64,000 nt of DNA. It comes from an uncultured Gammaproteobacteria bacterium (lineage in GTDB: Bacteria > Pseudomonadota > Gammaproteobacteria > HK1). Made by a program: the position numbers and the translations under genes. Of the stretch, positions 45,914 to 55,025 are shown in pieces. The notes beneath the pieces were generated by a model. That model was not told the origin of the DNA, did not search any database, and was given only the letters and a program-made list of their open reading frames with translations. The DNA lies in NCBI GenBank assembly GCA_958295465.1, contig OY282353.1, positions 4,517,001-4,581,000 of the forward strand, read 5' to 3'. Each line of letters begins with the position of its first letter. Positions within the stretch are counted from its first letter, which is position 1.

Positions 45914-46336
45914 CTACCGTGATCCGTTCATCGGCTCGATCAACACGAGTCCTTCGGCGACGGCGGCTTGGGCGAGCGCGGCATCCAGCGTGGCGAGCGC
46001 TGCGTCGCGCCTTCGAGCCAGCTCCAGGTACACGGCGTCGTAGAAGGACAGGCGGCGCGCCCTCGCCAGGGCGAATGCCGCCCCGAGATCCGGCTCCGTG
46101 TCCGTCCGGATGGGGAGTTCCCGCAGGAAGCGCAGGCGTTCTTCAACTTCGTCCACCCCGATGCGTCTCCGACGTTCCGCACCGAGCAGGGCGCTCCGTA
46201 CTTCCAGATGCCAGAGTTGCGGGACGAACGTCACGTCGTTCTCGAGGTGGGTCAACGCAGTGTCCGCACGCGGCTCGTCCTCGTCGTCGAAGAGCCACGC
46301 TACGGCGACGGACGCGTCGAGCACGAATGCACTCAC
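45914..46336 (-). CDS. PIN-domain toxin (VapC-like)
   Basis: A 140-residue PIN ribonuclease: FVLDASVAVAWLFDDEDEP supplies the first acidic residue, LWHLEVRSALLGAERR the second, and LSFYDAVYLELARRRDAALAT the last, then TLD near the end. It overlaps the antitoxin gene by four bases. It lies between hsdS and hsdR, where toxin-antitoxin modules are thought to stabilise restriction loci. It probably cleaves RNA when the antitoxin is lost. Confidence 0.9.
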   Translation of the reverse strand: MSAFVLDASVAVAWLFDDEDEPRADTALTHLENDVTFVPQLWHLEVRSALLGAERRRRIGVDEVEERLRFLRELPIRTDTEPDLGAAFALARARRLSFYDAVYLELARRRDAALATLDAALAQAAVAEGLVLIEPMNGSR

Positions 46337-46584
46337 CAGCGCTGGCCTTCACGGCGCACGGCGAGGATTTCGTCCGTCGACATCTCGATAGGCCGCCACT
46401 GGCGACGCCGATTGCGGAAGCGCATCACCGCATCCTTCCTGTGGGCGCGCTCCCGATCCCGAGCCGGAATCAGATGCGCAATCGTCCGGCCATGGCGGGT
46501 GATCGCCACCGTTTCGCCGTACTCGACCGCCCGCAGCAGCTCTGCCAAGCGCGCCTTGGCCTCGGTTGCCTGGATTTCACGCAC
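46333..46584 (-). CDS. Phd/YefM-type antitoxin
   Basis: An 83-residue protein with MREIQATEAKARLAELLRAV followed by GETVAITRHGRTIAHLIPA, the standard Phd/YefM DNA-binding fold. The C-terminal 35 residues (MSTDEILAVRREGQRW) should mask the PIN toxin. It is first in the toxin-antitoxin operon and overlaps the toxin start. It probably represses its own promoter; the AT-rich stretch just upstream (46600-46640) is the likely site. Confidence 0.88.
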   Translation of the reverse strand: MREIQATEAKARLAELLRAVEYGETVAITRHGRTIAHLIPARDRERAHRKDAVMRFRNRRRQWRPIEMSTDEILAVRREGQRW

Positions 46585-46749
46585 ACGACACCTCTAAACC
46601 GGTCATTCCGACTGGTCAAAATATCACAAACCGCTGCCCGCGGCAAAACGCCGTCTCGAAAGAACGGCGTGGGGCGGAACGCGGTGGCTTGGCAGCCTGT
46701 GGCGAAGCCCACCTTGCCCGGAAATCGTCGCTGCGCTCCGAGCGTGTGT

Positions 46750-46862
46750 CCCCGTTCAGGGGCTTCGGGCGGGACGCGGGTGTAGCCGAGGGATTCGAGC
46801 GACTCGACCGCCGGGATCTCCGCGAAATGCAATTCCTCCCATCCGGTGGTCTTGGGGGTCAT
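46750..46862 (-). pseudogene. Relic of the start of a second hsdR
   Basis: Directly at the hsdS stop codon (ATGA overlap) begins MTPKTTGWEELHFAEIPAVE, then SLESLGYTRVPPEAPERG, which parallels the intact hsdR start MTPKPTGWNEQDLAENPAVD, LLQSLGYTYVPPEDLEGE. Similarity ends after about 37 codons. The two are too diverged for a recent duplication, so this is the stump of the hsdR that once followed this hsdS. Confidence 0.8.
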
Positions 46863-48100
46863 GCGGCTTCGGGGTCCGGGGTGACGCGGAGCTCGCCGGT
46901 GAGGAGGATGGCCATCAATGCTTGTTTCAACTCCAAAAGACCTCTTTCGACTCGCCCATGAGTCTCCGTCTGTTTGCCTAGCGCCTCCATGCCGTCGGCG
47001 ATTGCCGAGCGTTCCGTCTCCGACGGCATCGCAACAGGCAGGCGGCTCAGAATCGATGTATTGAGGTTCAACATCGTTTGTCCCACCGCGTGCTCGTTCA
47101 GCCACGCTACCGATGTGGGCTGACCTATCCAGTGCCGGAGAAAATGGGAAACGGTTCTATCTTTCGGACGAAATCTGAAACATCCTGTTCCACACACCCA
47201 CCCATCTTCGTGCTCCGTGATGAGACCAGCCCTTCCGATGTCGCCTCGCCTAGCGAAAAGCATGTCCCCGGCGCGTACCCGGTGCCGTTGCAATTCCTCC
47301 GCCCGTTCTTCGGGAATCCGAGCCGAATGCGCGTCCGAAACGTCCCCGTTCGTCATGTCTTTCGGCATGATGACCGGCACGCCATGCGCCACGTAGTCGG
47401 AAGCGTGCAACTGGCTACCAAAGGGACCGGTTTGAATGCCGTTGTTCGGTTCAGCCAAGTCCGCGAGCGAGAGAAGGCTCCATTCCTCCGGAATCATTCC
47501 AATCTCCGTCCGCTTGAATCGCGTGTGCCGCCCCGGCAGGCCCCGCGTCAGTAGCTCCTGCATCAGGCCGCGCTTGACGATCTGCACCTGATCGATAACC
47601 GCTTGGGTCTTCTCTACGGCGTCGTCCACCGAGGAGAGGATGGCGGCGATCTTGCGCTGTTCAGGAAGGGGAGGGAGCGAAAACGCAAAATTCCCAAGTT
47701 GCTTCCACGACGTTCTGGGCATCTTCGTGCCGGATGCGGTAGCAACCGCGTGCTGCTGCAATCGATTCCATTGTGCAAGTTGCAGCAGGTAGTGCGTGTC
47801 AAGGCCGTTTTTACCGAACAATGGCAAGATGTCGGTCGAACATAATCCGTCGAATGGAGCAGCAGCGGCCTTCCGTAGATTGGGGCGAAGCTTGCCGAAC
47901 AACACGTCTCCTGTGCGAAAGACGGTCTTCGCACTGGTCGCTCTACCGGCGGGAGACCAGCCGAGGAGCGCGGGACGTCCCTGCGCAAGATGCTCAAGGC
48001 CGACATACGGACGGGCGTCCGCTACTGCCGGGGTGATCTTCTCGGTTCGCTGATCAGCGCACTCGGAAAGCCTTCGATGTGTCCAAGCCTCAGACGCCAT
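46859..48100 (-). CDS. hsdS: Type I restriction enzyme, specificity subunit
   Basis: A 413-residue HsdS with two target-recognition domains, each followed by a conserved helix. The first helix follows FSLPPLPEQRKIAAILSSVD, and the second half starts RFKRTEIGMIPEEWSLLSLA with RLPVAMPSETERSAIADGME near the end. The two domains define the two halves of a bipartite DNA target. It is separated from its hsdM by an 11.4-kb insertion, so it needs its own promoter. It is more AT-rich than hsdR and hsdM in places. Confidence 0.92.
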   Translation of the reverse strand: MASEAWTHRRLSECADQRTEKITPAVADARPYVGLEHLAQGRPALLGWSPAGRATSAKTVFRTGDVLFGKLRPNLRKAAAAPFDGLCSTDILPLFGKNGLDTHYLLQLAQWNRLQQHAVATASGTKMPRTSWKQLGNFAFSLPPLPEQRKIAAILSSVDDAVEKTQAVIDQVQIVKRGLMQELLTRGLPGRHTRFKRTEIGMIPEEWSLLSLADLAEPNNGIQTGPFGSQLHASDYVAHGVPVIMPKDMTNGDVSDAHSARIPEERAEELQRHRVRAGDMLFARRGDIGRAGLITEHEDGWVCGTGCFRFRPKDRTVSHFLRHWIGQPTSVAWLNEHAVGQTMLNLNTSILSRLPVAMPSETERSAIADGMEALGKQTETHGRVERGLLELKQALMAILLTGELRVTPDPEAA

Positions 48101-48473
48101 ATCCCAACTCCGCCGGATGCCGATTTATTGTCATCGTCTCCGCCGTCGATTATTCGTGTTCCAACGCTCTTAATCCGACGGAGCCGGAACCGGGAAGGGT
48201 CGGCTCCGATCCTGGGAACGCGGGTGTCCCGCCCGCTTTGCTTGGCGGCGGGCCTCCGGCCCGCTTGCGAACGAATCGTCTGTGTTGTCAGTTAACATAC
48301 AACTAATTGATATAACACAGAATTTGATTCGGTTCCAATATCCGATTCTCACACTCGAAACGGCATGGAATGGCCATGGATGATAGCAAATGGGCGAGCA
48401 TGATCGGATCCTCGCCCACTGCGGTTCGTGTTCTGTTTGGTGCTCGAACACCATGCGCCGCATCGCTTGTTCA
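48101..48473. other. Intergenic region upstream of hsdS
   Basis: No gene is seen. The hsdS promoter should lie at the left end. At 48180-48270 there is a GC-rich inverted-repeat cluster (GAGCCG/CGGCTC, and GCGGGTGTCCCGCCCGC next to GGCGGGCCTCCGGCCCGC), of the kind found as small intergenic repeats. An AT-rich stretch (48295-48335) follows. It ends at the palindromic element. Confidence 0.4.
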
Positions 48474-48573
48474 TATGGAACAAGACTGTTCCTCGCCCGT
48501 CTACGGCGCTGGCCGGGGCGCCCGCGATTCCGCATAGCGGAGTCGCCAAGCGACCGCGCCAGCGGTCGCCGCT
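48474..48573. repeat. Palindromic repeat element (locus 3, inverted)
   Basis: A reverse-oriented copy of the element at 6531-6707. It begins GGAACAAGACTGTTCC, passes GCGATTCCGCATAGCGGAGTCGC, and ends GCGACCGCGCCAGCGGTCGC. All three hairpins are present. It sits exactly at the broken 5' end of the MobF relaxase remnant. Confidence 0.85.
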
Positions 48574-48575
48574 CA

Positions 48576-50150
48576 AAGATGCTGCGCGGCGCCCTGTATC
48601 GGAGCGAACTGGCCTGGGAGCCGAGGACGGTCGGTTACCGGACCGAGAAGGCCCACGTCGTCAAGGCATTCTCGACGCGACACGCCGAGACCGAGGCGGT
48701 GATGGCGGAGCGTGACCTCGGAGATTCCGCCGCCAGCCCGCGTTTCGCCGAGCGCGCGGCCCTGATGATTCGCTCGCACAGGTGCGACATCGACAAGCAG
48801 GCGCTATGTGAAAATCGGCTGAAACAGGTGGCCGATCCTGGATTCGACGCACAAAGCCTTGCGGTCAGCGCCGTTGCAGAGGGAGGGAGGCGAGGACCAC
48901 GGCGGGTTTCTCTCCGTCGCTTCCGATGACCTCCGGGACGCCGGACGGCGTATGGAGGATAACGCGGAACGGGCGGTTGCCTGAGCGGTCCGGCATCTCT
49001 CCGAACGAGAGACAGTGCTCGCGTGCGCCGATCTGCTCGCCGCGGCAGTCGCGGTCGTCTGGAGACTGGGCGCGGGCTCGGTCGACGACGACGAGGAGGC
49101 CCGTGGACCGGCTGGAGCGGGCGGGCGTCTTGCGCGCGAACCCTCGGAGGTCCTGGACGATTCGCTCATCACCGACAAGACTGTCTCGCCGACGAGAAGG
49201 AGATCATCGCACTCATGGAGCGTGGTCGGAGCGCATCGAAACCCCTCGTGCGGATCTGGATGATGGGACCGAGGCTGCACAACGGACGGACGGTCGTGGA
49301 TCGGAAGGAAGCTATCTCATCCTCACGGCCGGGACCAAGTGGTCGGCGTGCAGGGCTACGCCGGCATCGGCAAGGACACCATGCTGGATTGCGCCCGAGC
49401 CCTTGCGGAGAAGAACGGCTATCGTGCGGTCGGTCTCGCACCGTCGGCGCCACATGCGGGCTTCAGGCTCCCGGACGATGAACACGAACACACCGGTCCC
49501 AAGGCACGGGGGCACGTATTGCGCCGGAGCATCAACAGCCATATCCGGGACCCGTCTCTCCCGTGAAGGCTCAATCCATGGGCTGGTCCTGGAAATCGAA
49601 CGGCTGGCATTATGCGGCTACACTACGGTTGAGCAATCGGTCACCGCCCACTACACGCCCGTGGACATGGTACGATTTCAGCGGGACTACAGAAACCTCT
49701 GTGTCGGGGAGGGAGATGCGCGGCGCGTCATCGGCGTCAATTACGCGACCGGGACGGCGGTGTCGGAAAGCAGAAGGGGGCAGGCGATCCCTTGGCGGCC
49801 ACGCCGGACCGGCGGCTGGCGCGGGACCGTCGAGGACTACTGCCGAATCGATCAAGCTGCACGCCGGTGTTCGCATCCGCTGGAGCCGGAATGATGCTGG
49901 TCTCGGACTCGACAGCAGCCACACCGTCGAGGTGCGTTCGCTGAGGGTGGTCGCATCTCGTTCCACCTCAAGGGACAGGCGGATGACGGAACTCGGCAAG
50001 AACAAATCCACAACTGCGCCATCTCGACCATGTCTTTCAGGAACGTACGGTGGACTCGACCCCGATGAACCCCCCATGGGAACGTGCGAGGAAGCTTGGG
50101 GACGCGGTATCCGGTTGCGACTTGTCGATATGCGCCGGATCTCGACATGG
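48576..50150 (+). pseudogene. Decayed MobF-family (TraI/TrwC) relaxase-helicase gene
   Basis: Fragments in all three frames follow the order of a MobF relaxase. Near 48580 comes LRGALYRSELAWEP...GYRTEKAH with AFSTRHAETEAVM and SPRFAERAALMIRSH; near 48990 ERETVLACADLLAAA; near 49180 ADEKEIIALMERGR. The helicase Walker A region at 49335 is GVQGYAGIGKDTMLDCARAL (GTGKT expected). FQRDYRNLCVGEGDARRVIG (49670), IRWSRNDAGLGLDSSHTVEV (49870) and a LRHLDHVFQERTVDS-like end (50010) follow. Frameshifts, deletions and the lost catalytic N-terminus make it non-functional. It shows that conjugative-element DNA contributed to the island. Confidence 0.78.
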
Positions 50151-50284
50151 GCTCGGAACCGTTGCGAATCAAACCGGCACTCACTCAATCGCATGCGGCC
50201 GATTCTGGACTCGCAGAGCCGGAGCGGAGAGCCTGCCTCGTCAGTCAAAACGATCGGCGACGGCCCAATGACACGGCACACGGC

Positions 50285-53242
50285 ATGATTGGAGCGGCTG
50301 CGTTCCAGACTAGGGCTCGGACGGTCGATCATCTCGGCCGTGAGCAAATTGCTGATTGCCCCACGGCCATCTCGGAGCTGTGGAAGAACGCATTCGACGC
50401 TTATGCGCGAAACGTCGAACTCAATATTTATGGCGGGAAGGATCCGGTAGCGGCCATCATCGACGACGGCCACGGAATGAATCGCGACGAATTCATACGC
50501 CGCTGGCTGGTCGTCGGAACCGAATCCAAAGTTACAGTAGACAGGACACCTGTAAGGGATCGAAATGGCCTCAAGGTCCGACCACGTCAAGGACAGAAAG
50601 GCATTGGACGGCTTTCATGCGCTAACCTCGGACCGATCCTTCTATTGATTTCGAAGCGTACGAAGCATCCGTTCATCGCTGCGCTGGTCGATTGGCGTTT
50701 GTTCGAAAACCCCTTCATCAATTTGTCCGATATATTCGTTCCGATGACGGAATTCGACACGGATAATGATCTCTTCATGCAGCTTCCCAATCTTATTGCA
50801 GGTCTATCGGAAAATATCACCGGCGGATCCGAAAAAGATCGGAAAAATCGTATTCGCAAGGCCTGGAAGGATCTCGATGAGGTGGAGGGAAACGAGCTAC
50901 AGCTACCGTCCAAGGATATCCTGTCCTCCATTTCTCGGATATCCTTCGAGCCCCGACATCTCATGCAATGGCCGGCATGGACCGGAGTTTCCGATCACGG
51001 AACGGCATTGCTCGTCTCTCATATCAACTACGACTTGCGTGTTCAACTCAATGAAGGAATTGCCGATACCTCTGCGCGGGCGGCACGAGAGCGCTTTTTC
51101 GAGACACTTTCCAGTTTTGTCGATCCGTTTGTGGACCCAACCGATCCCGCAACCATCGTGGAAGATCCTCACTTCTCCTATGTTGTGCGTGTATGGGAAG
51201 GTGATGTACCTCGGGTAGTGGTCGGCACGGAAAAGCAGTTTGACAAATATTTAATCGACAATATGGAACATCGTATCGAGGGAAAGATTGACTCCGCCGG
51301 GGCCTTCGTCGGTCGCGTGAAAGCCTTCGGAGAATGGTTGCCCGACAATCAAGTTATCGAACCTCAGAAGGATCTCGTGATTCCGCATCGCCGCGACAAT
51401 GAAGTCGGGCCTTTGGATCTCTACATCGCGTCGATGGAATTTATACAAACGAATACGACTCATCCTCCGTTGGAATTTCGGCATTATCAGGAATTGGCCG
51501 AAAAATATTCCGGCTTTATGGTGTTCAGGGACGGCCTACGTGTGCTGCCGTACGGTCGAACCGACAACGATTTCTTCGAGATCGAATCCCGCCGGAGCAA
51601 AAGTGTCGGCCGCGAATTCTGGAACCATCGCCAGATGTTCGGGCGTATTGCGATCACACGGGAATATAATCCGAATCTGAAGGACAAGGCTGGACGGGAA
51701 GGTTTGCTCGACAATCGGGCGGCGAAGACACTCAAAGCTCTGATCGCGAATGTGTTGATGCAATCGGCTCGTCTATATTTCGGCTCGGCATCCGAAATAC
51801 GCAATGAGCTGTTGCCCAAGATATCCGCAGAAAATAGACGTAAGCGTGCCGCGGAGGCCAGAAATAAGCTGCGAAGGCGTCATCGACGGGAGTTTCGATC
51901 AAAACTAAAGAGATATTCTCAAGAATTAACGGATTTGATTCATGACATCGAGCATTATGCAGATACTTTGGAAGTCAATAGGGAATCACAGATTTCTCAG
52001 GTACAACACGTACTAGAAGGTTTTCGGGAACGCCTGTCAGATTTCAAACTTCCGGGAGCTCCGAAGAATTTGGGACCGCTTGAAGAAATGTATGCGAACT
52101 ATAGGGATTCTATTCGAATAGTGCGGATGACCGTCGCTTCTTTGAGTGAAAGGATCGATCAGGAAATCGAAAAAATCAAACCTACAAGACCTGAAGTTCT
52201 TCTGGAAAAACAATTGATGAGCCATGCCGGGCGGATCCATCGTAGAATTCGAAAGTGGAAGGAGATGCTCTACACACTTCAGAAAGCCGAATATAAAAGA
52301 ATCCAGGAAGTCGTAGAACAACGAAATAAGCTGTTCCATGCCGAAGCCAAACCTCTCCTTCACCGTTTCCGGATCGGTGAATTTTCCTATGCAGAAGCAT
52401 CGAATATGATGGATCTTCTGAAGCAGCGAATAGATGAGGAAAATAGGGAGATTTTTCTTTCATATATCGGTGCACTAGAAAGTTTGCAGGACAGTATCGA
52501 TCTGGAACATTTAGCAACATTCGGCATGGAAGAGCTTGGCGAGATACGAGACGAGCTGGAAAGATTGCATAGTCTTGCTCAACTTGGCATAGCGGTGGAA
52601 ATCGTAGGTCACGAACTGCAATCCTATGATGATATCATCGGATCAGGACTAAGACGATTACCGGAAGATATTCGCATCAGTTCCGCGGGTCAGGATATCG
52701 AATTCGGCTATGAAGGGTTGACTGATCAATTGAGATTTCTTTCACCCTTGCGCCTTGCGGGACAAAAGATCCAACGTTGGATCACAGGAGCCGAAATTTC
52801 AGATTATGTTTCCGATTTCTTCAAATTGACTATTGCAAAGAATCATATTATTTTTTTCTCTACGGAAAAATTCCAAAAACTTAGAATATTCGATCAACGA
52901 TCACGCCTCTATCCTGTATTCATCAATTTGCTGAACAACAGTATCTATTGGATCAGTGTAAGTAATACTGAAGCTCCTAAAGTAATTCTCGACGTTATAG
53001 ACTCGGAGGTGGTAATTTCCGACAATGGACCCGGTGTCGATTCGGAGGATCTGGATAGCCTGTTCAGGCTCTTCTTCACCAGAAAAATACGAGGTGGACG
53101 GGGCGTCGGCCTATATCTCTGCCGCGCCAACCTAGCAGCCGGAGGTCATAGAATCCGGTATGAACCTTCGACGGCAAACATGCCTTTGTCCGGGGCGAAT
53201 TTCCTGATTTCATTCAGAGGAGCGGAATTCAATGGCACCTGA
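50285..53242 (+). CDS. Double GHKL ATPase: MutL/MORC-like N-terminus, coiled coil, histidine-kinase-like C-terminus
   Basis: 985 residues from the ATG at 50285. N-terminal GHKL site: ELWKNAFDAYA (Glu31, Asn35), IIDDGHGMN (59-66), GQKGIG (103-108), as in MutL/Hsp90/MORC-type ATPases. Residues about 560-770 are Lys/Glu-rich and predicted coiled coil. Then comes an H-box-like VEIVGHELQ (His776) and a second GHKL domain: INLLNNSIYW (880-889), ISDNGPGVD (DNGPG from 913), LFRLFFTRKIRGGRGVGLYL. It thus resembles a sensor kinase fused behind an Hsp90-like ATPase. No membrane segments are seen. The gene is AT-richer than the region, overlaps the receiver-protein gene by 11 bases, and heads a four-gene set with a cytosine methyltransferase and Vsr. 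It is probably a defence or repair ATPase. The start is uncertain; no strong ribosome binding site is visible. Confidence 0.85.
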   Translation: MIGAAAFQTRARTVDHLGREQIADCPTAISELWKNAFDAYARNVELNIYGGKDPVAAIIDDGHGMNRDEFIRRWLVVGTESKVTVDRTPVRDRNGLKVRPRQGQKGIGRLSCANLGPILLLISKRTKHPFIAALVDWRLFENPFINLSDIFVPMTEFDTDNDLFMQLPNLIAGLSENITGGSEKDRKNRIRKAWKDLDEVEGNELQLPSKDILSSISRISFEPRHLMQWPAWTGVSDHGTALLVSHINYDLRVQLNEGIADTSARAARERFFETLSSFVDPFVDPTDPATIVEDPHFSYVVRVWEGDVPRVVVGTEKQFDKYLIDNMEHRIEGKIDSAGAFVGRVKAFGEWLPDNQVIEPQKDLVIPHRRDNEVGPLDLYIASMEFIQTNTTHPPLEFRHYQELAEKYSGFMVFRDGLRVLPYGRTDNDFFEIESRRSKSVGREFWNHRQMFGRIAITREYNPNLKDKAGREGLLDNRAAKTLKALIANVLMQSARLYFGSASEIRNELLPKISAENRRKRAAEARNKLRRRHRREFRSKLKRYSQELTDLIHDIEHYADTLEVNRESQISQVQHVLEGFRERLSDFKLPGAPKNLGPLEEMYANYRDSIRIVRMTVASLSERIDQEIEKIKPTRPEVLLEKQLMSHAGRIHRRIRKWKEMLYTLQKAEYKRIQEVVEQRNKLFHAEAKPLLHRFRIGEFSYAEASNMMDLLKQRIDEENREIFLSYIGALESLQDSIDLEHLATFGMEELGEIRDELERLHSLAQLGIAVEIVGHELQSYDDIIGSGLRRLPEDIRISSAGQDIEFGYEGLTDQLRFLSPLRLAGQKIQRWITGAEISDYVSDFFKLTIAKNHIIFFSTEKFQKLRIFDQRSRLYPVFINLLNNSIYWISVSNTEAPKVILDVIDSEVVISDNGPGVDSEDLDSLFRLFFTRKIRGGRGVGLYLCRANLAAGGHRIRYEPSTANMPLSGANFLISFRGAEFNGT

Positions 53243-55025
53243 ACACTATAGAGAATTTATCGAAGAGGCATTCATAACTCCTATTCGGTCAGTTCTCATA
53301 GTCGACGATGATTATCCGACTTATGCCGATATCCTCGGCGGCACGCAGCCTGAGCACAACACTCATAGTGCAACGGATAGGCATAAAGCTTGGCGTGACG
53401 ATCCTGGGCGCATCGAGCGTGTGATCAGAAAATTTAGGGAGCGCACCCCACCTCTTCTTGTAGATATCCATGACGGTTCCAATGTTCTTGTCGGGGATGA
53501 GAACACGGTAGCCAAGCATCTGCACCAATCCGATCTCCTCGTTCTCGATTATCAATTGGAACCCGACAAACAGGCTGATGGGACGCGTGCGGTTGGAATT
53601 CTTCGTAGTCTGATGTCCAATGCTCACTTTAATCTGGTGATTATCTATACAAGGAAGGAAATTGATTCAGTATTCGACGAGGTTCGATGGGGACTGATCA
53701 ACTCTATCCTGGACACATTCTCTAAAGACGAAATTAACGCTGCCGAGCAATTGATTGATGCTGGTGAGGATGAATTTGACGGCTTTCGGCAACGTATTTC
53801 CGGGAGTATAACCTCTGCTCAATATTTCCACTTCCGACTCCATCGACAAAGCTATCGCCGAATGATGGCGAAGGATCAACAGCCCTATTCAGCCTTTAAA
53901 TTTGAATGCGACAGAGTTGGATGGGATAAAGACCAACGAAATCTTGTCCTTCTATACTTTCTCAGGAAAGTAGAACGAGAGAACAGAGTAGACACTGCTG
54001 ATCTTCCTGGTGCCGGTGATCTGTCATGGTCCTTTGAGTCGATCAAATGGATCAAATCTGAGTCCGTATTCGTCGCATTTTCGGAAAAGACCGACGACGA
54101 TGATCTGTTATCTGATCTTCAGGCTGCGTTGATTGGCTGGAATCCAAGGCCGTCGAGGCTTCTTCTTACCAAACTCAGAGCAGAAATGGATGAGCACGGT
54201 ATCGCTCTTCAAGGCCAGGCACTAAGCAACCACCATGCATTGGCGTACTGGTATTATCGTCTTTTGCGCGCCGCCGACAAACCGGAACGTCGATGGCGTA
54301 TAGCTGAAAGTGTCTCTCGTCATTCAGATCACCTTGTTAGCGGTATCCTTCCGCGCGTCGAGCGCTTTGTCGCGCGCCTAATCGATGCAGAATGGAAAGC
54401 ATCCGATAGTGAAGCCAAACAGATATGCAATGATCACTTCAAGGTAAATTTAGCTGACAAAGAATCCAGGAATCTAGCGGCCCTTCAACATAATGCATTC
54501 GTCTGCTCTATGGCACCGGAGGGATGGCATCTCGCGACCGGCCACATTTTTTCGATAGGCGATGAACACTGGATCTGCCTTTCGCCAGCGTGCGACATGG
54601 TGCCGTCACAGATTCCGAGATGGAGACGTGATGCCTTCGGTGAGCAGATACTTCCGTTTATTGCGATCAGGTTACAGCCCACATCCGAAGAGATACTACT
54701 ACGGTATATTCAATCCAATAGATTCGTGGCTTTACAGATTTACGGAGAATTAAGATGTTTTTGTTTCAACCACCCGTCGAGAGATAGTTCGGCACCCTAT
54801 TGGGACATATTTTATGCAGGGAATAGCGGCGTATTTCTCAAGGATGGTTTTCGACTCTCCATATTTCGAACTGAAAAAGGAAAAACTCGACTGATCTCGA
54901 ACCGTTATGACGCTACAGTCGTCAGCCAACTTCGGTACGAATACGCACTTAATCTGATACAGAAACTCGGTATTTCTCTCACACGGGTCGGATTGGATTT
55001 CGTCGATGGGCAGGTGCAGACATGA
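53232..55025 (+). CDS. Receiver-domain protein with large uncharacterised C-terminal region
   Basis: 597 residues. The N-terminus looks like a two-component receiver: SVLIVDDDYPTY (Asp25-27 acidic pocket), DLLVLDYQLEPD with the likely phospho-acceptor Asp106, and VIIYTRKE with Thr140 and Lys142. A 55-residue insertion lies between the first strand and the phosphorylation strand. Residues 160-597 match no family I recognise; they contain WHLATGHIFSIGDEHWICLS and later RLISNRYDATVVSQLRYEYA. There is no DNA-binding domain of a known response-regulator type. The gene overlaps both neighbours, so it is co-translated with the GHKL kinase-like protein, its likely phosphodonor. Confidence 0.78.
   Translation: MAPEHYREFIEEAFITPIRSVLIVDDDYPTYADILGGTQPEHNTHSATDRHKAWRDDPGRIERVIRKFRERTPPLLVDIHDGSNVLVGDENTVAKHLHQSDLLVLDYQLEPDKQADGTRAVGILRSLMSNAHFNLVIIYTRKEIDSVFDEVRWGLINSILDTFSKDEINAAEQLIDAGEDEFDGFRQRISGSITSAQYFHFRLHRQSYRRMMAKDQQPYSAFKFECDRVGWDKDQRNLVLLYFLRKVERENRVDTADLPGAGDLSWSFESIKWIKSESVFVAFSEKTDDDDLLSDLQAALIGWNPRPSRLLLTKLRAEMDEHGIALQGQALSNHHALAYWYYRLLRAADKPERRWRIAESVSRHSDHLVSGILPRVERFVARLIDAEWKASDSEAKQICNDHFKVNLADKESRNLAALQHNAFVCSMAPEGWHLATGHIFSIGDEHWICLSPACDMVPSQIPRWRRDAFGEQILPFIAIRLQPTSEEILLRYIQSNRFVALQIYGELRCFCFNHPSRDSSAPYWDIFYAGNSGVFLKDGFRLSIFRTEKGKTRLISNRYDATVVSQLRYEYALNLIQKLGISLTRVGLDFVDGQVQT

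Noticed and set aside
48926..49894. An intact 322-residue plus-strand gene
   Set aside because: Only its last third resembles a protein, and it matches one segment of a MobF helicase whose other segments lie in other frames, so it is part of a pseudogene.
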